Part shown: positions 60,764 to 64,000 of the stretch, piece by piece
Position numbering within the stretch: position 1 is the stretch's first letter
Layout: every line of letters begins with the position of its first letter
Source: Sarcophilus harrisii
Taxonomy: Eukaryota; Chordata; Mammalia; Dasyuromorphia; Dasyuridae
Direction: 5' to 3'
Assembly: GCF_902635505.1 (NCBI RefSeq)
Contig: NC_045426.1
Location: 331,752,374 to 331,816,373 of the forward strand
Length of the DNA: 64,000 bases
Made by a program: the position numbers and the translations under genes
The notes under the pieces: generated by a model
What the model saw: the letters and a program-made list of their open reading frames with translations, nothing else
Told to the model about the DNA's origin: nothing
Database searches by the model: none

Positions 60764-61600
60764 AATGATGAAACTAAACTAATATACTAATAGGTATAAT
60801 GTTCTTATTTGTGGTTATGTAGAAGAAAGAAGAAAGTTGGATAGATGAATGTGGATCAAGTTATAGATGAATTCTCTTGTTAAAAGAGATTCACAAAATC
60901 ATGGAATGTGAAAATAGCAATGAATCCATGTAGCTACATCCTTCAGTGGACAGAACAATGTTGTTAGAATCAGGAAGACTTAAGTTTGAATGTTCCTTTA
61001 TACATTTACCCAGTGTATGACCCCAAGCAAATAATTAACTTCTCAAATCTTTTCAATTAGGCACAATTTACATTATCCTCACAAAGTTGATCAAATAGAA
61101 TAGGTTGTGCATAGCATTGTTCAAACTTTTAAAAATATAAAAATCCTACTTACTGTCATCATTATTAACTCAGAAGTCATTGAGTATACCCTGTACCCAA
61201 AAGGAATTTGCATTGTAATGCCTCTAACAGAATCAACAAGTACTTACTCAAGTCTGCTTGGAAGTCTTCAATGAAGGGTAAGACCAATTACATCTCAATG
61301 CAATCTATTCCACTTGAGGGCAGCTCTGATTTTCAGAAATTTTGCCTAAAATTGTTTTCAATTTCTAACATTTTTGTTCTTAGTTTTAATCATCAGGGTC
61401 CCCCTTGTTTCAATCATAAATGCATTACATTTTCAAATAGAAAAAAAAAGGTTTATATTATATATTTTCATCATGCTGCCCTGCATAACTATTCCTTACC
61501 ATAGGTAGTTGTGGTGAGGTGTATCAGTACAGAAGAGAAAAGTGGATTCTGAATGCAGGTAATTTTCCCCCACTTCACATGACTGATGTATTATAGTCTT
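60201..61600. other. Spacer downstream of the distal OR
   Basis: No gene. Contains a (GA)n tract at 60680-60761 and possibly one more MIR-like scrap near 60950-61030 ('cccagtgtatgaccccaag'). Confidence 0.4.
60680..60761 (+). repeat. (GA)n microsatellite
   Basis: About 80 bases of nearly pure AG repeats with two GATA interruptions. Confidence 0.95.
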
Positions 61601-62539
61601 TCATGTTCTCTGTAAGAAGATGTTTTTGCTGAGCTTTATCACAGCTGCTTTCACATCCTTGTTCCTCAGACTGTAAATGATGGGATTCAGCATAGGAATG
61701 ACCACAGCATAGAAGAGAGCAATCAGCTCATCTGTTGCATGGGAGTCTTTGGACTCGGGCTTCATATACATAAAGAGGATGGTCCCATAAAACATGATCA
61801 CTACAGTCAGATGGGAAGAGCAAGTAGAAAAAGCTTTTTTCCTTCCCTCAACAGAATTGATTCTCAAGATGGTAACAAGGATGAATAAGTAAGAAATCAA
61901 TATGAATATCACGGGAATCACTATTGTAAAGATATTTGATATCACCATTATGATCATATTGAGAGAAATATCTTCACAGGCCAGTTTCAACACAGCTAGG
62001 ATCTCACATGTGAGATAGTCAATGATGTTCCCACAAAATGTCAAACGCATAGCTAGAGAAGTGTGTATCACTGAACTCAACCCACCTGCCATCCAACAAC
62101 TGGTCACCAACTTCACAGAAAGTCCCTTGTTCATGATGATGGGGTATCTCAGAGGACTGCAAATGGCCATATAGCGGTCAAATGCCATTACAGAAAGGAG
62201 CACACACTCTGCAGCCCCCATGGCAAAGGAAAAGAACATTTGTAGGCCACATCCAATGAAGGAAATAGATTTTTCCTCTGAAAGAAAGTTCACAAGCAAC
62301 AAGGGAATGGAGGAAGATGTATAGCAGATGTCCAGAAAAGAGAGATTACTGAGGAAGAAATACATGGGAGTGTGGAGGTGAGAGTCCAGGATGCTGATTG
62401 TAATGAGGAAACTGTTACCCAATAAGATTACAATGTACATGATAAGACATAATAGAAAGAAAACCAAATAAAAGACGGGATAGCCAGCAAGACCATGAAG
62501 AAAGAACATAGTCACAGAGGTCTTATTGTGTCTTTCCAT
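61601..62539 (-). CDS. Olfactory receptor, class II, family 13-like (distal)
   Basis: Intact single-exon coding region of 312 residues for a predicted odorant receptor GPCR. Motifs: N5-K-T glycosylation site, GN at 41-42, [13 protein letters not shown] at 55-67, Cys97, [15 protein letters not shown] at 118-132, C178 and C188, SY at 216-217, [10 protein letters not shown] at 235-244, [15 protein letters not shown] at 282-296. The start MERHNKT is the first in-frame methionine and gives a normal N-terminus. About 62% identical by hand to the unit B OR; resemblance to human OR13C-like proteins is stronger here (KPESKDS and ALFYAVV segments). Its flanks show no unit A-C homology, so it is not part of the recent tandem expansion. 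Confidence 0.95.
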   Translation of the reverse strand: MERHNKTSVTMFFLHGLAGYPVFYLVFFLLCLIMYIVILLGNSFLITISILDSHLHTPMYFFLSNLSFLDICYTSSSIPLLLVNFLSEEKSISFIGCGLQMFFSFAMGAAECVLLSVMAFDRYMAICSPLRYPIIMNKGLSVKLVTSCWMAGGLSSVIHTSLAMRLTFCGNIIDYLTCEILAVLKLACEDISLNMIIMVISNIFTIVIPVIFILISYLFILVTILRINSVEGRKKAFSTCSSHLTVVIMFYGTILFMYMKPESKDSHATDELIALFYAVVIPMLNPIIYSLRNKDVKAAVIKLSKNIFLQRT

Positions 62540-62808
62540 TTGTTCTCTATCTTCTACCTACAACATTTCAGATAAGAAAACAAGGCACCATATTTATCAT
62601 ACTACATTGAATTCAAATATGACTTTAACGTTTGAGAATCCTATATTTAACACATGATTATAAATGTAAAATATCCAGTAACCAAATCAAATTTTGCACA
62701 GAAGCCATGTCTCCAGACTAGTTCCAAAGTACCCTCACTTTCAACATATAAACATTTTACAAATATATACACACACAAAGAGAGAGAGATGGAGAGAGAA
62801 AGAGAAAT

Positions 62809-62841
<33 letters not shown>

Positions 62842-63779
62842 TTCTGTGAATAGATTTGATGACATCATTATCTTTTCCATATCTAGAAATTATTGGTACT
62901 TTAAAAACAATGATGGATTTCATACTGGGACAGATTCAATATCCATTCACTAAACATTTCAATTATCTAGAAAGAGAGGAAGTGCAACTAAAGTGCAAAT
63001 AAATATTTATAAGCACAAATTTTTGCAAATATCTGTATAGTATAAATATCCATGTATATGGAAATAACTCATTCTATCAAGTCAATCAAGACAGCGTGTT
63101 AGAGTATCATATAAGCATTTCTTCTAATAGAATGGAATTAGGTTAAAAATTATATAGGGTTCTATATTGTTTCAATATCGTCCTAGTCTCTCTCAGGTAT
63201 GCTTTGAAATAGGTTCTGTAGTCTTCTTATGGGGCAGAGAAAATTTACTTATTTAACCATAAGAGAGCATGAATAAAACTGCTTTTTCTGCTGAAGGAAA
63301 TAGGAAACAGAATAAACCAGAAAATTATATTTCTCCTTAGGTCTTCCCCATATAGTCTCGTATAGTCTCTGTCAAGTCCTGATGTTTTGAAACTAAATTT
63401 CCCAATTTGTTTTCAAGCTCTGTGTCCAATGCTAGGAGATTTGGGAATAAGAAGGAAGATTATCTATTTTTATGCCCAACTCATATTAAAATAGTAAATA
63501 ACTCATGTTGGGATTTCTCTTCCTTTGACAGAAGAACAAAACAAAATAAAACAGTGTGAACATTTATAAAAGATATCCCGGGCTCATTCCTAGAATCAGA
63601 ATTCATCATAGATTTCCTGCAATATATGGCATTCTACTTGACTTTTCAGGTTTTTTTCCCTTTCTGTTGTTGTCACACAGATCTTTGTGAATGGCCTCCA
63701 CTCACTTTCAATCTGATTTCCCACACACATTTAAATTTATCAGATATCATTTTTGCATTATATTCAGTTATGTATGTTT
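62540..63779. other. Presumed upstream region of the distal OR
   Basis: No coding sequence recognised. On the coding strand a candidate 3' splice site 'atgttgtag' lies about 20 bases before the ATG. Contains the (GA)n tract at 62778-62841; frames across it are artefacts. Non-coding first exons, if any, cannot be located. Confidence 0.4.
62778..62841 (+). repeat. (GA)n microsatellite
   Basis: About 64 bases of imperfect GA repeat, roughly 240 bases upstream of the distal OR start. Confidence 0.95.
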
Positions 63780-63872
63780 AATATCCCTTTACTAGGCTGT
63801 AACTTCTTTAAATTAGGAACTATGATTTAGTCTATCTATCCTAATGCTTAGTATAGTGCTCTACATGTGGTA
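63780..63872 (+). repeat. L2/MIR3-like 3' end
   Basis: 'ggctgtaacttctttaaat' and 'gcttagtatagtgctctaca' match the common L2-type terminus. Confidence 0.5.
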
Positions 63873-64000
63873 GGACCTCTTGTTGTTGAGTAACTTTTCT
63901 CAGTTATATTGAACTCTTTGTGATCCTATTCGGAATTTTCTTGGCAGAGATATTGAGTGGTTTGCCATTTCCTTCTCCAGCTCATTTTACAGTTGAGGAA
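63873..64000 (+). repeat. WSINE1-type SINE, cut by window end
   Basis: 'tggtttgccatttccttctc' and 'cagctcattttacagttgag' show the first half of the SINE; it runs off the window. Confidence 0.85.

Noticed and set aside
1-64000. CRISPR arrays, operons, bacterial promoters or integrated viral genes.
   Set aside because: No regularly spaced repeats with unique spacers and no prokaryotic gene organisation; the content is typical of marsupial intergenic DNA.

Overview
The window looks like a stretch of metatherian (marsupial) nuclear genome. It is AT-rich, intron-free over long distances, and filled with LINE-1 copies whose 3' ends and ORF2 fragments are of the marsupial type. There are also CORE/MIR-type SINEs of the WSINE1/MAR1 kind and a Charlie-like hAT element. 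No prokaryotic, phage or CRISPR features are present. I cannot place it below the level of marsupial from sequence alone.

The only host protein-coding genes I can support are class II olfactory receptors (ORs) resembling family 13, all on the minus strand: two intact paralogues at 21465-22406 and 35265-36206, a more distant intact one at 61601-62539, and a broken copy at 1607-2519. The first three are carried by a tandem segmental duplication. Unit A is about 1-19860, unit B about 19861-33620 and unit C about 33621-39965. The units share the OR, the same SINE and LINE remnants and the same spacer, so those insertions predate the duplications. A and B are the closest pair and C is older. A still older gene-less relic of the same unit (D) is recognisable around 45.0-46.0 kb. 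Later insertions make the units differ: a near full-length L1 in A at 7020-12349, a second L1 in A at 15605-18333, an L1 in B at 30973-33225 that holds a hAT element, and an L1 at the right edge of C.

From 40 kb to 61.6 kb the window is a repeat graveyard: rearranged and inverted L1 copies, L2/CR1-like relics, a solo LTR with a 6-bp target duplication (44572-44892), SINEs, simple repeats and a 176-bp direct repeat 1.5 kb apart. The distal OR stands alone at 61.6-62.5 kb.

The most consequential observation is technical. From about 1560 to 13560 the sequence carries a very high density of small insertions, deletions and inflated T and G runs compared with its duplicate in unit B. It is worst inside the L1 at 7.6-11.9 kb. 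This looks like unpolished long-read consensus, so the apparent OR pseudogene in unit A may be an assembly artefact. I found no convincing new biological system; what is here is an actively duplicating OR cluster, plus several repeat-structure observations.
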